This document shows, in pieces, positions 51,789-61,570 of a stretch of DNA of 64,000 nt (position 1 is the first letter of the stretch; each line of letters opens with the position of its first letter). The notes beneath the pieces are model-generated. The model was not told the DNA's origin. It made no database searches and saw only the letters and a list, made by a program, of their open reading frames with translations. Source of the stretch: Spirosoma sp. KUDC1026 (GTDB taxonomy: Bacteria; Bacteroidota; Bacteroidia; Cytophagales; Spirosomataceae); NCBI RefSeq assembly GCF_013375035.1, contig NZ_CP056032.1, positions 2,956,001 to 3,020,000 on the forward strand. The letters are read 5' to 3'. The position numbers and the translations under genes are program-made.

Positions 51789-53534
51789 ATGTTTTCTGAA
51801 TGGACAGGCATCGCAGTGATGTACGGACTGACCGTGCTGCTGGCGATTCCACTGGGCAAATTCGTCGCGAACGTGTTCGCTGATAAGCCCAACCGCAACG
51901 GCGGCCCGGCTTTTGACTTTATGCGACCCGTCGAGCGGCTGATTTACCGGCTTGGCGGTATCGATGAAACGCAGGATATGAGCTGGAAAGCTAACCTGCT
52001 GGCGCTGCTGACGATTAACGCCGTCTGGCTGATTTACGCATTTGTACTATTTCTGGTGCAGGGAAGCTTACCGCTCAATCCCGACGGTAACCCATCGATG
52101 ACGCCGGACCTGGCATTCAACACGGCCATCAGTTTTGTGGTCAACTGTAACTTGCAACACTACTCCGGCGAATCGGGCCTTACGTACCTGACGCAGACTA
52201 TCGTAATTAATTTCCTGATGTTTGTATCAGCCGCGACGGGTATTGCCGCGTTGATACTGATTGTGCGATCGTTCCTGCCAAAAAGCGTGGAAACGGTCGG
52301 TAACTTCTACGTCTACTTCGTGAAGTCCATTACCCGGATTTTGCTGCCCCTGTCGCTTCTATTGGCTGCTATTCTGGCATTTAACGGTACGCCCGCCAGC
52401 TTCGATGGTAAAGATAGTATCGTAACGATGCAGGGGGATACAGTGGGCGTATCACGCGGACCCGCGGCTGGCATGATTGCCATCAAACACATCGGTACCA
52501 ACGGTGGTGGTTATTTCGGTGCTAACTCGGCGCATCCGCTCGAAAACCCGAACTACCTGACCAACATGGCCGAAATGGTTGCGCAGGTCGTACTGCCGAT
52601 TGCCATGATTTTCGCGCTGGGCTTCCTGATTAACCGGAAGAAGTTCGCGCTGATGATTTACGGCGTCATGACGATCGGAATGCTGATGCTACTGGTGCCA
52701 ACGCTTATCAGTGAACTGCACGGTAACCCAGCCATTGCGCGCATGGGCGTGGCACAACCGACTGGCGCCATGGAAGGCAAGGAAGTTCGTTTCGGACCAC
52801 TGGCGTCGGGCTACTGGAGTATCGTAACGACAATTATCTCGACAGGATCCGTCAACTCCATGCACGATTCGTCGATGCCGGTATCGGGCATGATGCAACT
52901 ACTGGGCATGATGACCAACGCATTCTATGGGGGTTGCGGGGTCGGTATCCTGAACTTCTACTACTTCCTGATTATTGCGGTCTTTATTTCGGGTCTGATG
53001 GTGGGCCGGACGCCGGAGTTCTTTGGTCGAAAAGTGGAAGCGCGGGAGATCAAGATTGCGTCGATTGTGGCGCTCGTCAGCACGCTGCTCGTCAAAGGTG
53101 GTACGGCGCTGGCGGCCTGGATATTTGTTAATTACCCCGAAGCTGACTGGGCGGTGAAGCCGTCGGCCTGGCTCAATAATGGGAACGCCCAACCGCCCGG
53201 CTACCACGGCTTCTCAGAGATGCTCTACGAGTTCACGTCGGCCAATGCTAACAACGGATCAGGCTTTGAAGGACTGGGCGACAATAACTTCTTCTGGAAC
53301 TACGCGACGGGAATCGTGCTGTTGCTGGGTCGTTTCATCCCCATTATTGGCCCGGTAGCCATAGCAGGTTTGCTGGCCAAGAAGAAATACGTGCCGGAGT
53401 CGAGTGGAACGCTGCCAACGGACAATGGTACGTTCGGGTTAATGGTCTTTGCGGTCATCATGATCATCACGGCCCTGTCGTTCTTCCCGGCCCTCACGCT
53501 GGGTCCACTGGCCGAGTATTTCAGCCTGAAGTAA
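51789..53534 (+). CDS. kdpA: KdpA, potassium-channel-like subunit of the Kdp ATPase
   Basis: 581 residues from the ATG at 51789; a GTG nine codons upstream is unlikely because the start MFSEWTG then MYGLTVLLAIPLG fits the family N-terminus. About ten membrane helices and the four pore-loop repeats that select K+ (for example NGGGYFGANSAHPLENP near 250 and GSGFEGL near 495). KdpA binds and carries K+, driven by KdpB. Its last 14 bases overlap the end of a convergent TumE-type toxin gene, so kdpA and kdpB are separated by 662 bases. Confidence 0.95.
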   Translation: MFSEWTGIAVMYGLTVLLAIPLGKFVANVFADKPNRNGGPAFDFMRPVERLIYRLGGIDETQDMSWKANLLALLTINAVWLIYAFVLFLVQGSLPLNPDGNPSMTPDLAFNTAISFVVNCNLQHYSGESGLTYLTQTIVINFLMFVSAATGIAALILIVRSFLPKSVETVGNFYVYFVKSITRILLPLSLLLAAILAFNGTPASFDGKDSIVTMQGDTVGVSRGPAAGMIAIKHIGTNGGGYFGANSAHPLENPNYLTNMAEMVAQVVLPIAMIFALGFLINRKKFALMIYGVMTIGMLMLLVPTLISELHGNPAIARMGVAQPTGAMEGKEVRFGPLASGYWSIVTTIISTGSVNSMHDSSMPVSGMMQLLGMMTNAFYGGCGVGILNFYYFLIIAVFISGLMVGRTPEFFGRKVEAREIKIASIVALVSTLLVKGGTALAAWIFVNYPEADWAVKPSAWLNNGNAQPPGYHGFSEMLYEFTSANANNGSGFEGLGDNNFFWNYATGIVLLLGRFIPIIGPVAIAGLLAKKKYVPESSGTLPTDNGTFGLMVFAVIMIITALSFFPALTLGPLAEYFSLK

Positions 53535-53871
53535 TGCGCTGGGCGATAATGGTCAGTACCTCGGTCAGCGTCATCGGCTCCGAAGGATGCACATTATCTT
53601 CTGTACCAATATGTTGATGGTGGGGCGAAGAGGAAAACGGTACTTCGTGGGCGTTGTCCCAACGGTGAATGAGTTGATGATCGGCAGTTTGCCAGTGGTA
53701 CGAATAGTCGATCCAGCCGGATACCGTTATGTAATTCTCGCGAACGTGGAGCACCGACGAATCTGTGAACGTAATACTACCGCGAACTTGAGTCAGTTCA
53801 GGACGTTCGATTGGATCAAGGGGCGTGGTGACATCTATGATGGCGTGGAATGTACTTAGGTCGTGCTTCAT
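53521..53871 (-). CDS. TumE-family toxin-like protein
   Basis: 116 residues. The C-terminal half contains YSYHWQ, RWDNAHEVPF and SSPHHQHIGTEDNVHPSEP, which I recognise as the TumE toxin-family pattern (toxin-antitoxin system TumE family); the match is from memory. Its gene overlaps the preceding 105-residue gene by four bases (ATGA), the usual arrangement of a toxin-antitoxin pair. It is antisense to the kdp operon and its stop overlaps the end of kdpA. The activity has not been deduced here. Confidence 0.72.
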   Translation of the reverse strand: MKHDLSTFHAIIDVTTPLDPIERPELTQVRGSITFTDSSVLHVRENYITVSGWIDYSYHWQTADHQLIHRWDNAHEVPFSSSPHHQHIGTEDNVHPSEPMTLTEVLTIIAQRITSG

Positions 53872-54185
53872 TTTACCAGTTTCGCCAGTCGTTTTTCAAC
53901 ACCTCTCAATACGACGAGTTCAGCCCGCCAGTCCATGATGTCATCTTCCCTTTCAAATAAACCAAACTGGGTCAGCTCGTTGAAACGCTTGTCGAACTCC
54001 TCGTAGCGCATCCCGTATTTCGCTTCAAATGCGTCGATCCGGTCGCTGCACACCTTGAGTTCCCGCAGCAATTCTTCCTGCATCTTTTTGATGGCGTAAT
54101 CAGTGCTCGATGAGTACCCTGCTTTCTGAAACACCTGCTCGATAGAAGCCTGTTCGACCGTCATATCCAAAATCTGTTTTTTCAA
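53868..54185 (-). CDS. Putative antitoxin partner of the TumE-like protein
   Basis: 105 residues, mostly alpha-helical and charged, with a possible coiled coil ([20 protein letters not shown]) and no membrane segment or recognised DNA-binding motif. It is translationally coupled to the TumE-like gene by the ATGA overlap and lies first, as antitoxins often do. Its start codon is only 11 bp from the divergent kdpB start, so the promoter of the pair must overlap kdpB or its leader. Confidence 0.6.
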   Translation of the reverse strand: MKKQILDMTVEQASIEQVFQKAGYSSSTDYAIKKMQEELLRELKVCSDRIDAFEAKYGMRYEEFDKRFNELTQFGLFEREDDIMDWRAELVVLRGVEKRLAKLVK

Positions 54186-54196
54186 AGATAACTAAA

Positions 54197-56281
54197 ATGG
54201 CAACCCAATCTTCTTCTCCCAGTTTGTTCCAGGGCGACCTCGTCCGAACGGCCATCCGGGAGTCATTTGTCAAATTAAACCCGGCGATTCTGATCAAGAA
54301 CCCGGTTATGTTTACCGTCGAAGTCGGTACGCTGATCATGGTGCTAGTGACGATATACATCGGCGTGTCGGGCGATCAGACGCAGGGCTCGCTGGGCTAC
54401 AACATCACCATTACGCTGATTCTGCTGCTGACGCTGCTGTTCGCCAATTTTGCCGAAGCCATCGCCGAAGCCCGGGGGAAAGCGCAGGCCGAATCGCTCC
54501 GCAAAACCCGGCAGGAAACGCCCGCCAAAGTGATTCGCGCCGTGGGCAATATGTACACGAATGAACGGTCGGAAGGCCGAACCCCCGACGGATCGGTGCA
54601 GACGATTTCGTCGGCACAGCTCAAAAAAGGCGACGTTTTCCTGTGCGAGCCGGGCGACATCATCCCGTCGGACGGTGAAATCATCGAAGGGCTGGCTACC
54701 ATCGATGAGTCGGCCATCACGGGTGAATCGGCACCGGTTATTCGCGAAGCGGGTGGTGACAAATCGTCGGTGACGGGCGGTACGAAAGTGCTGTCGGACC
54801 GGATTAAAGTACAGGTGACGACGCAGCCGGGGGAGTCGTTTCTCGACAAGATGATTGCGCTGGTCGAGGGCGCGTCGCGACAAAAGACACCGAATGAAAT
54901 TGCGCTGACGATTTTGTTGGCGGGCTTTACGCTGATCTTCATCATCGTCTGCGTTGCGCTCAAGCCCTTCGCTGATTATGCCAATACGCCCATCACGATT
55001 GCGGCCCTGATCTCCCTGTTCGTCTGTCTGATTCCCACCACCATCGGTGGACTGCTGTCGGCCATTGGTATCGCTGGTATGGACCGGGCGCTGCGGGCCA
55101 ACGTAATCGCGAAGTCGGGGCGGGCGGTGGAAACGGCGGGTGACATCGATACGCTGTTGCTCGACAAAACGGGGACGATTACGATTGGCAACCGGAAAGC
55201 GACCAACTTCTACCCGGCACCGGGCGTCAAACAGGCCGATATGGTGCGGATTGCGGCCCTGAGTTCGCTGGCCGACGAAACCCCCGAGGGTAAATCAATT
55301 GTCGAACTGGCCGGACAAGATGTTACGCGTCACCTGAACACCGAAGGGGCGAAACTCATCAAGTTCACTGCCGAAACGCGTTCATCAGGTATTGATTTAA
55401 CGACAGGAGAACGCATCCGTAAAGGGGCGACCGATTCGATTCGGAACATCGTCGAGCGCGTCGGCAATCATTTCCCGGCGGAGACTGATGCGAAAGCAAA
55501 GGAGATTGCGGCTAATGGTGGCACTCCGCTGGTCGTGACGGAAAACGAGGAAGTGAAAGGCGTGGTCGAATTGCAGGATATCATCAAACCCGGTATCGCC
55601 GAGCGATTCGACCGCCTGCGAAAGATGGGTGTCAAGACGGTGATGGTAACGGGCGATAACCCGCTGACAGCCAAGTTTATCGCGGAGAAAGCAGGCGTCG
55701 ATGATTTCATTGCCGAAGCCAAGCCGGAAGACAAGATGCAGTACATCCGCCATGAACAAAACGGCGGTAAACTGGTGGCAATGATGGGCGACGGTACCAA
55801 CGATGCGCCAGCACTGGCTCAGGCCGATGTGGGTGTGGCCATGAACTCGGGTACGCAGGCTGCCAAGGAAGCCGGTAACATGGTCGACCTCGACAACGAC
55901 CCGACTAAGCTGATCGAAGTCGTTGAAATTGGCAAGCAGCTGCTGATTACGCGCGGCACCCTGACAACCTTCAGTATCGCCAACGACGTAGCCAAGTATT
56001 TCGCTATCGTACCGGCGCTGTTTATCACGTCGATTCCGGCGCTACAGGCGATCAACATCATGCGGCTGCATAGCGCCGAGTCGGCTATCCTGTCGGCGGT
56101 TATTTTCAACGCGATCATCATTCCGATGCTGATTCCGCTGGCGCTGCGCGGTGTCGAATACAAACCCATCGGGGCGTCGGCGCTGCTGCGGCAGAACCTG
56201 CTGCTCTACGGGGTGGGTGGGGTCATCGCTCCCTTCATCGGTATCAAACTGATTGATCTGGCGGTCGGGTTGTTTGTGTAA
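54197..56281 (+). CDS. kdpB: KdpB, catalytic P-type ATPase subunit
   Basis: 694 residues. Type IA P-type ATPase with the phosphorylated aspartate in LLDKTGTIT (Asp323), the TGES dephosphorylation loop (ITGESAPV near 177) and the [10 protein letters not shown] hinge near 535. It hydrolyses ATP to drive K+ through KdpA. The start at 54197 lies 11 bp from the divergent antitoxin-like gene, so kdpB must be reached by transcription from kdpA across the antisense pair or from an internal promoter. Confidence 0.96.
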   Translation: MATQSSSPSLFQGDLVRTAIRESFVKLNPAILIKNPVMFTVEVGTLIMVLVTIYIGVSGDQTQGSLGYNITITLILLLTLLFANFAEAIAEARGKAQAESLRKTRQETPAKVIRAVGNMYTNERSEGRTPDGSVQTISSAQLKKGDVFLCEPGDIIPSDGEIIEGLATIDESAITGESAPVIREAGGDKSSVTGGTKVLSDRIKVQVTTQPGESFLDKMIALVEGASRQKTPNEIALTILLAGFTLIFIIVCVALKPFADYANTPITIAALISLFVCLIPTTIGGLLSAIGIAGMDRALRANVIAKSGRAVETAGDIDTLLLDKTGTITIGNRKATNFYPAPGVKQADMVRIAALSSLADETPEGKSIVELAGQDVTRHLNTEGAKLIKFTAETRSSGIDLTTGERIRKGATDSIRNIVERVGNHFPAETDAKAKEIAANGGTPLVVTENEEVKGVVELQDIIKPGIAERFDRLRKMGVKTVMVTGDNPLTAKFIAEKAGVDDFIAEAKPEDKMQYIRHEQNGGKLVAMMGDGTNDAPALAQADVGVAMNSGTQAAKEAGNMVDLDNDPTKLIEVVEIGKQLLITRGTLTTFSIANDVAKYFAIVPALFITSIPALQAINIMRLHSAESAILSAVIFNAIIIPMLIPLALRGVEYKPIGASALLRQNLLLYGVGGVIAPFIGIKLIDLAVGLFV

Positions 56282-56287
56282 AAGCGT

Positions 56288-56386
56288 AGAAGAAAGAAAA
56301 CAGACAAAAGAAGAAAGATAGTCGCTGAGAGAGCCGGTAAAATACACCCCTCTTTCGTCAAACGTCTTTCTTCTTTCATCCCAATA
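56288..56386. repeat. GA/CT-rich inverted repeat between kdpB and kdpC
   Basis: Copies of AGAAGAAAGA (56288-56297 and 56309-56318) can pair with the complementary TCTTTCTTCTTT stretch at about 56375-56386, giving a stem of about 12 bp. It precedes the kdpC ATG at 56390 by three bases. It is distinct in sequence from the repeats at the neighbouring kdp junctions. Confidence 0.5.
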
Positions 56387-56389
56387 ACC

Positions 56390-56953
56390 ATGAAAACGAA
56401 TCTCATTCCTGCCATACGCCTGACCGTAGTCATGCTCATTCTTACGTCCGTTATCTATCCGCTCGTAGTAGCGGGAATTGCCAAGCTGGCGCCTGGTGGT
56501 GGTAAAGGCGTTACCGTCGAAGCGAAAGGCCGGGTTGTCGGCTATGCGCTGATCGGGCAGAAATTCACCGACGATCGCTACTTCAACTCACGTCCGTCGG
56601 CGGTTGAGTACAATGCGGCTGGCTCGGCCGGCTCGAACAAAGGCCCGTCGAACCCCGATTACCTGAAAACGGTGCAGGCCCGTATCGACACCTTTCTGGT
56701 TCATAACCCAACGGTGACGAAAGCCGATATCCCGGCCGAGCTGGTAACGGCATCCGGCTCCGGTCTCGACCCCGATCTGTCGCCCGCAGCGGCTAAAATT
56801 CAGGTCGCCCGTATCGCGAAAGTGCGTGGTCTGTCAGCGGAACGGTTGAATCAACTGGTCGATGCGAACACAAGCGGTCCGCTACTGGGGCTATTTGGGC
56901 CGTCGACTGTGAACGTGCTGAAACTGAACGTCGCCCTCGACCAAATCCGCTAA
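56390..56953 (+). CDS. kdpC: KdpC, accessory subunit of the Kdp ATPase
   Basis: 187 residues. One N-terminal membrane helix (about 7-30, AIRLTVVMLILTSVIYPLVV) and a periplasmic domain with the family motifs IGQKFTDDRYFNSRPSA and the GSGLDPDLSPAAAKIQ segment. KdpC raises ATP affinity of KdpB and completes the KdpFABC complex. It is 108 bp after kdpB. Confidence 0.95.
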   Translation: MKTNLIPAIRLTVVMLILTSVIYPLVVAGIAKLAPGGGKGVTVEAKGRVVGYALIGQKFTDDRYFNSRPSAVEYNAAGSAGSNKGPSNPDYLKTVQARIDTFLVHNPTVTKADIPAELVTASGSGLDPDLSPAAAKIQVARIAKVRGLSAERLNQLVDANTSGPLLGLFGPSTVNVLKLNVALDQIR

Positions 56954-57108
56954 CTTGATGCGCCGGTTCGTCCGGGGAATCATAGAGTTCATAGCGTCGA
57001 CCGACTGTCCCGGCAAGCCGAAAGGGTCGAGACGGTCGGCTGACGATCATTTGAGTTTTTGCTGAATACAACAAAACCAACGAGTCCGTCCTGTGCGGAC
57101 CACCAACC

Positions 57109-58245
57109 ATGAAACGTATTGCCCAATTTTTCTCCCTTGCTGCTGTGCCGTTACTAACGGCGTCGGCCATTGCTCAAACAACTGATACAACGACTACATC
57201 GGCTGCGCCAAATTCCGGCCTAACAATGTCGGGGTATGTCGAAGCGTACTATACCCACGATTTTACGGCGCCAAAAACCGATCAGGAGCGTCCCGGCTTT
57301 CTGTATAATCATAAGCGGAATCGGGAAGTCAATATCAACCTGGCGTTTCTGAAAGCTGCCTACACCGCAGAGCGGCTACGGGCGAATCTGGCGGTACAGG
57401 TCGGTACATATGCGCAATACAACTATGCGGCCGAGCAGGGACTACTAAAAAACGTGTTCGAAGCGAACGCGGGCGTGAAGCTGGCCAAGAACCGAGACCT
57501 GTGGCTCGACGCGGGGATATTCTCCTCACACATCGGCTTCGAAAGCGCTATCTCAAAAGACTGCTGGACGCTGACCCGCAGTATACTAGCCGAAAATTCG
57601 CCCTACTACCTGTCTGGTGCGAAGGTGACTTACAATACCCCGAATGGTAAGTGGACACTGCTGGGCTCAGTACTCAATGGCTGGCAGCGCATTGCCAAAC
57701 TGCCGGGTTATAGCGGCATGGCTATCAGTACGCAGGTGCAATACCGCCCGTCGTCGATGGTGACCCTGAACTGGAGTAGCTTCCTGGGCAGCGACCGACC
57801 GGACTCGCTGAAGCAGGGTCGCTTCTTCAATAACCTGTACGCCATTATCAACCCGACGGGTAAGTTTGGGGTAATCCTCGGCTTCGACATCGGTGCCGAC
57901 CGTAAACCGGTTGTTGATACCCGAACCGGTGAGCGGGCAGGCAGTGGCTCCTATATCTGGTATTCCCCCGTCATTATTGCCCGCTACAAAACATCCGACA
58001 GGAGTTACCTCAACGGTCGAGTGGAGTATTACGACGATAAGAACGGGGTAATCATTGCGACGGCTACGGCCAACGGATTTCAGACTTTGGGTTACTCGCT
58101 GGGCTACGATTACGCGATCCTGCCAAACGCGTTGTTCCGCGTCGAAGGAAAAATGTACGACAGCAAAGACGCTATTTTTTCAACCAGTACGGGGCTAAGC
58201 AAAAGCAATACGTCGCTGACAACCAGCCTGGCCATTAGTTTTTAG
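57109..58245 (+). CDS. BBP2-type outer-membrane porin of the kdp locus
   Basis: 378 residues with a signal peptide (about 1-22, ending IAQTT) and an outer-membrane beta-barrel of the putative porin-2 (BBP2/OmpL-like) family: SGYVEAYYTHDF, HKRNREVNINLAFLKAAYT and the C-terminal barrel strands. Genes of this family commonly follow kdpC in Bacteroidetes. It probably lets K+ or small solutes into the periplasm, which would be useful at very low external K+; that is inferred from position. Confidence 0.85.
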   Translation: MKRIAQFFSLAAVPLLTASAIAQTTDTTTTSAAPNSGLTMSGYVEAYYTHDFTAPKTDQERPGFLYNHKRNREVNINLAFLKAAYTAERLRANLAVQVGTYAQYNYAAEQGLLKNVFEANAGVKLAKNRDLWLDAGIFSSHIGFESAISKDCWTLTRSILAENSPYYLSGAKVTYNTPNGKWTLLGSVLNGWQRIAKLPGYSGMAISTQVQYRPSSMVTLNWSSFLGSDRPDSLKQGRFFNNLYAIINPTGKFGVILGFDIGADRKPVVDTRTGERAGSGSYIWYSPVIIARYKTSDRSYLNGRVEYYDDKNGVIIATATANGFQTLGYSLGYDYAILPNALFRVEGKMYDSKDAIFSTSTGLSKSNTSLTTSLAISF

Positions 58246-58249
58246 AGCA

Positions 58250-58334
58250 ACCCCACCCCCTCCCCGTTAGGGAGGGGCTTTGCCCATCACTGATTTTTAG
58301 GCCCCACCCTAACGGGGAGGGGTTAGGGTGGGGT
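58250..58334. repeat. C/G-rich inverted repeat after the porin gene
   Basis: The left arm (58250-58272) matches the reverse complement of the right arm (58307-58334) with a 5-base gap, built on CCCTCCCCGTTAGGG. It lies between the porin stop and the kdpD-like start and may act as a terminator or be a dispersed intergenic repeat. Related sequences are known between genes of many Cytophagales by memory; copy number was not checked. Confidence 0.65.
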
Positions 58335-58352
58335 CAATTAGTATAAACCGAC

Positions 58353-59483
58353 ATGCTCCCTGACCAACGCGATCAATCGGCTGACAATTTCCTCCGGCTC
58401 ATTCAGCAGTCGCGTCGGGGGAAGTTCAAGGTATACATTGGCATGAGTGCGGGCGTGGGTAAGACCTACCGAATGTTGCAGGAGGCCCATGCGCTGCTGC
58501 GTAGTGGTATCGACGTCCAGATCGGCTTTGTTGAAACGCATAACCGGGCCGAAACGCACGTACTGATCGACGGGCTGCCGATTATTCCGCGCCGGAAGCT
58601 GTTCTACAAAGGGCGAGAGCTGGAAGAGATGGATGTGCAGGCGGTGCTGAACCGACACCCCGAGATCGTGATTGTCGATGAACTGGCGCATACGAACATT
58701 CCCGGTTCAAAAAATGAGAAGCGCTGGCAGGACGTATTCGAGATTCTCGACGCGGGAGTCAACGTCATCAGCGCGGTCAACATTCAGCATATCGAAAGTC
58801 TGTACGATGAGGTTCACGCCATTACGGGTATCGACGTTACCGAGCGCGTGCCCGACAAAGTGCTGCAAGCTGCCGATGAGGTCGTCAACATCGATCTGAC
58901 CGCCGACGAGCTAATTGCCCGGCTCAGGGAAGGTAAGATTTACGACCCCGGCAAGGTGCAGACGGCACTGCAAAATTTTTTCCAGTCGGAGAAAATTTTA
59001 CAGCTGCGTGAACTGGCCCTGCGCGAAGTAGCGTCGGCCGTCGAGCGAAAGATTGACACGATCCTGCCGCCGGGGACGCAGCCCAAGAACGAGCGGTTTC
59101 TGGCGGCTATCAGTAGTAATCATCAGACGGCCCGGCGCGTTATCCGCAAAACGGCCCGGCTGGCGGCTTACTATAATTCGCGCTGGTTTGTACTGTACGT
59201 GCAGACGCCTTCGGAGAGTGCCGACCGGATTAAGCTCGACGTGCAGCGGCACCTGATCAACAACCTGAAGCTGGCCACCGAACTGGGGGCCGAGGTAGTT
59301 CAGGTCAAAAGCGATCATATTTTCAACAGTATAATGGAGGAGATTAAGCAACGCAACGTAACGACACTCTGCATCGGCAAACCGCATTTCAGCCTGATTC
59401 AGATTATTTTGCGTACCAACGCCTTTAATCAACTACTCAATAAACTCGCCGACTCCGACACGGATTTGATCATTCTATCCTAG
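58353..59483 (+). CDS. KdpD N-terminal sensor protein (KdpD + Usp domains, no kinase)
   Basis: 376 residues. A KdpD domain (about 20-230) carries the P-loop GMSAGVGKT (30-38) and Walker B-like VIVDELAHTN, followed by a universal-stress-like domain (about 245-376, ending DTDLIILS). The four-helix membrane anchor and histidine-kinase parts of full-length KdpD are missing: the protein stops after the Usp fold. A separate kinase is encoded right downstream, so the two together may do the work of KdpD. It probably senses K+ or ATP and signals to that kinase. Confidence 0.9.
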   Translation: MLPDQRDQSADNFLRLIQQSRRGKFKVYIGMSAGVGKTYRMLQEAHALLRSGIDVQIGFVETHNRAETHVLIDGLPIIPRRKLFYKGRELEEMDVQAVLNRHPEIVIVDELAHTNIPGSKNEKRWQDVFEILDAGVNVISAVNIQHIESLYDEVHAITGIDVTERVPDKVLQAADEVVNIDLTADELIARLREGKIYDPGKVQTALQNFFQSEKILQLRELALREVASAVERKIDTILPPGTQPKNERFLAAISSNHQTARRVIRKTARLAAYYNSRWFVLYVQTPSESADRIKLDVQRHLINNLKLATELGAEVVQVKSDHIFNSIMEEIKQRNVTTLCIGKPHFSLIQIILRTNAFNQLLNKLADSDTDLIILS

Positions 59484-59484
59484 C

Positions 59485-59586
59485 GAATTGTGAATGAGCG
59501 AATGAGCGAATAGGGTTGACGCAAACTATTCACTCACCACGCGGGCGGCCCCGTCACTCATTCACTCATTCGCTCATTCATAATTT
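59485..59586. repeat. 27-bp inverted repeat between the KdpD-like and kinase genes
   Basis: The left arm (59485-59511) and right arm (59560-59586) are complementary at 24 of 27 positions with the mismatches able to form G-U pairs. Both contain the unit GAATGAGCGAATGAG or its complement. The right arm ends four bases before the kinase ATG at 59591. The same unit occurs before kdpA at 51739-51788. Confidence 0.65.
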
Positions 59587-59590
59587 GCCT

Positions 59591-61363
59591 ATGTCCTTAA
59601 AGACCAAAATCTCCCTTTCGCTGCTGTTTCTGTTTAGCATTAGCCTGGTGCTGGGCGGATTGGGGGCGTATTACCTAAATCGGCTGTCGAAGGATTCACA
59701 GGCCATTCTAAAGGATAATTACATCTCCCTGGAATTTATCAGTACAATGCAGAAATCATTGGCTGATCTGGATGATCCGGATGCGCTGGTCAATTTCGAT
59801 CGAAGCCTGCGTAAACAGGAAGCCAACGAGACGGAAGTGGGTGAGCAGGAACTAACGAGCGCAATCCGGCAGGAGTATGACCGATTACGAGCGGGAAGAC
59901 GTGACTCGCTGACGATTGGTCGCATCCGGCAGAACCTGTTTGCGCTGGACGACCTGAACCGGCGGGCCAGTATGCGAAAAAGCCGGATCGCCGAACAGAC
60001 CGCCAAAGATGCCCTGGGCTGGCTGGCTTCCGTTGGTACGTTGTGCTTTCTGATTGTGCTGTCGTTCGTTATCAGCATCCCCAGTTACATTGCCAATCCG
60101 ATTCGGGAGTTGACACGGGGCATCAAGCAGGTCGCCAGCCGCAACTTTGAAGAACGACTGCATTTTAAGTCAAGCGATGAATTTGGCGAACTGGCGCAAT
60201 CGTTTAACTCGATGGCCCAGAAACTCGATGAATATGAACACTCCAGCCTAGCCAGGGTGCTGTTCGAGAAAAAGCGTATCGATACGCTGCTGGAGATCAT
60301 GTCGGATGGAATTATTGGTCTGGACGAACAAAGGCGAATCCTGTTCGTGAACTCCGTGGCCGAGCGGCTACTGGGCATTGACCGGCAACGGATTATTGGT
60401 CAGTACGCCCCCGATATCGCTACGTCCAACGATCTGATGCGGACCCTGATTCAGGACGTCATGCAGCCGGACATTAGCGAGAGGCTGGCGGAGCCTAGTG
60501 AGTCTGATAGTCCGACCAACCTGCTGAAAATTTATGATGCCGGGGCGGGTGGGGTAGGTAAAGAAAATTATTTCACCAAGCAGATTCATGCCGTGGACGT
60601 AACGCCTACCGGTGAAACCGAAACGGTACCAGCGGGCTACGTTATTGTGCTCCAGAATATTACGTCGTACAAAGAGCTTGATCTGGCCAAAACCAACTTC
60701 ATTGCCACCGTTTCGCACGAACTGAAAACGCCAATCGCGGCCATCAAAATGAGTCTGAAACTCCTACAGGACAAGCGGCTGGGAATGTTGAATGGCGAGC
60801 AGCAGGAACTGGTGACGCATGTGCAGGACGATGCCGACCGACTCCTGAAATTAACCGGCGAATTACTCAATATGGCCCAGGTCGAGTCGGGGCAGATTCA
60901 ACTGCAGATGCAGTCCGTGAAGCCAGCTGATCTGATACAGGTCGCCACCAATGCCCTACGGGTTCAGGCTGAACAGAAACAGCTGCGCTTTGAAGTCGCT
61001 CTACCACCAGATTTGCCTTCGGTCTGGGCTGATCCGGACAAGGCATCCTGGGTACTGGTTAACTTTCTCTCCAATGCCGTGCGACACAGTCCAGAGAAAT
61101 CAACCATCGACATTGACGCTCGATTAGTCGGCAAACAGGTTGAATTCACAGTGCGGGATTACGGGCCGGGTCTGCGGCCCGAACACCGCGATCGCGTTTT
61201 CGACCGCTATTTCCGGGCACCGGGCCTCAACGGGCAGGTAAGCGGCACGGGCCTGGGGCTGGCTATTTCGAAAGAATTTATTCAGGCCATGAATGGACAG
61301 ATTGGCCTGAACAGTGACGTACAGCCCGGCGCATCGTTTTACTTTCGATTGGGGGCTATTTGA
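59591..61363 (+). CDS. Histidine kinase with HAMP and PAS domains, Kdp partner
   Basis: 590 residues from the ATG at 59591; upstream in-frame codons run through the inverted repeat and are rejected. Two membrane helices (about 6-26 and 160-180) flank a sensor region of about 130 residues. HAMP (about 182-235), a PAS domain (about 245-360), HisKA box VSHELKTP with His376 and an ATPase domain with GTGLGLAISKEF. It supplies the kinase missing from the upstream KdpD-like protein. The cognate regulator is probably the sigma-54 regulator at 47924. Confidence 0.92.
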   Translation: MSLKTKISLSLLFLFSISLVLGGLGAYYLNRLSKDSQAILKDNYISLEFISTMQKSLADLDDPDALVNFDRSLRKQEANETEVGEQELTSAIRQEYDRLRAGRRDSLTIGRIRQNLFALDDLNRRASMRKSRIAEQTAKDALGWLASVGTLCFLIVLSFVISIPSYIANPIRELTRGIKQVASRNFEERLHFKSSDEFGELAQSFNSMAQKLDEYEHSSLARVLFEKKRIDTLLEIMSDGIIGLDEQRRILFVNSVAERLLGIDRQRIIGQYAPDIATSNDLMRTLIQDVMQPDISERLAEPSESDSPTNLLKIYDAGAGGVGKENYFTKQIHAVDVTPTGETETVPAGYVIVLQNITSYKELDLAKTNFIATVSHELKTPIAAIKMSLKLLQDKRLGMLNGEQQELVTHVQDDADRLLKLTGELLNMAQVESGQIQLQMQSVKPADLIQVATNALRVQAEQKQLRFEVALPPDLPSVWADPDKASWVLVNFLSNAVRHSPEKSTIDIDARLVGKQVEFTVRDYGPGLRPEHRDRVFDRYFRAPGLNGQVSGTGLGLAISKEFIQAMNGQIGLNSDVQPGASFYFRLGAI

Positions 61364-61506
61364 GTAGGTGGGTTGCTTGTATTGGTTGGTTTTTGGTTAC
61401 TCTGTCATTCCTTGCCGCGACGGTGGACCACCCCCTGCAAGACTATATTCCAGGAGATAGAGCGAGGAAAACAATCAGCCAATAGATCAATTGATACCCG
61501 CAATAA

Positions 61507-61552
61507 ATCACTAAGCCCCGTCGGAACAAATGCTCGGACGGGGCTTAGTGAT
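61507..61552. terminator. Bidirectional terminator between the kinase and SusD genes
   Basis: A perfect 16-bp stem (61507-61522 with 61537-61552), loop of 14, lies between two convergent genes. The stem is GC-rich at its loop-proximal end. Confidence 0.8.
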
Positions 61553-61570
61553 TACATAAAAATGACGCGA

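Noticed and set aside
59516-59590. 25 extra codons in front of the kinase
   Set aside because: They translate the inverted repeat, so the ATG at 59591 directly before the first membrane helix was preferred.
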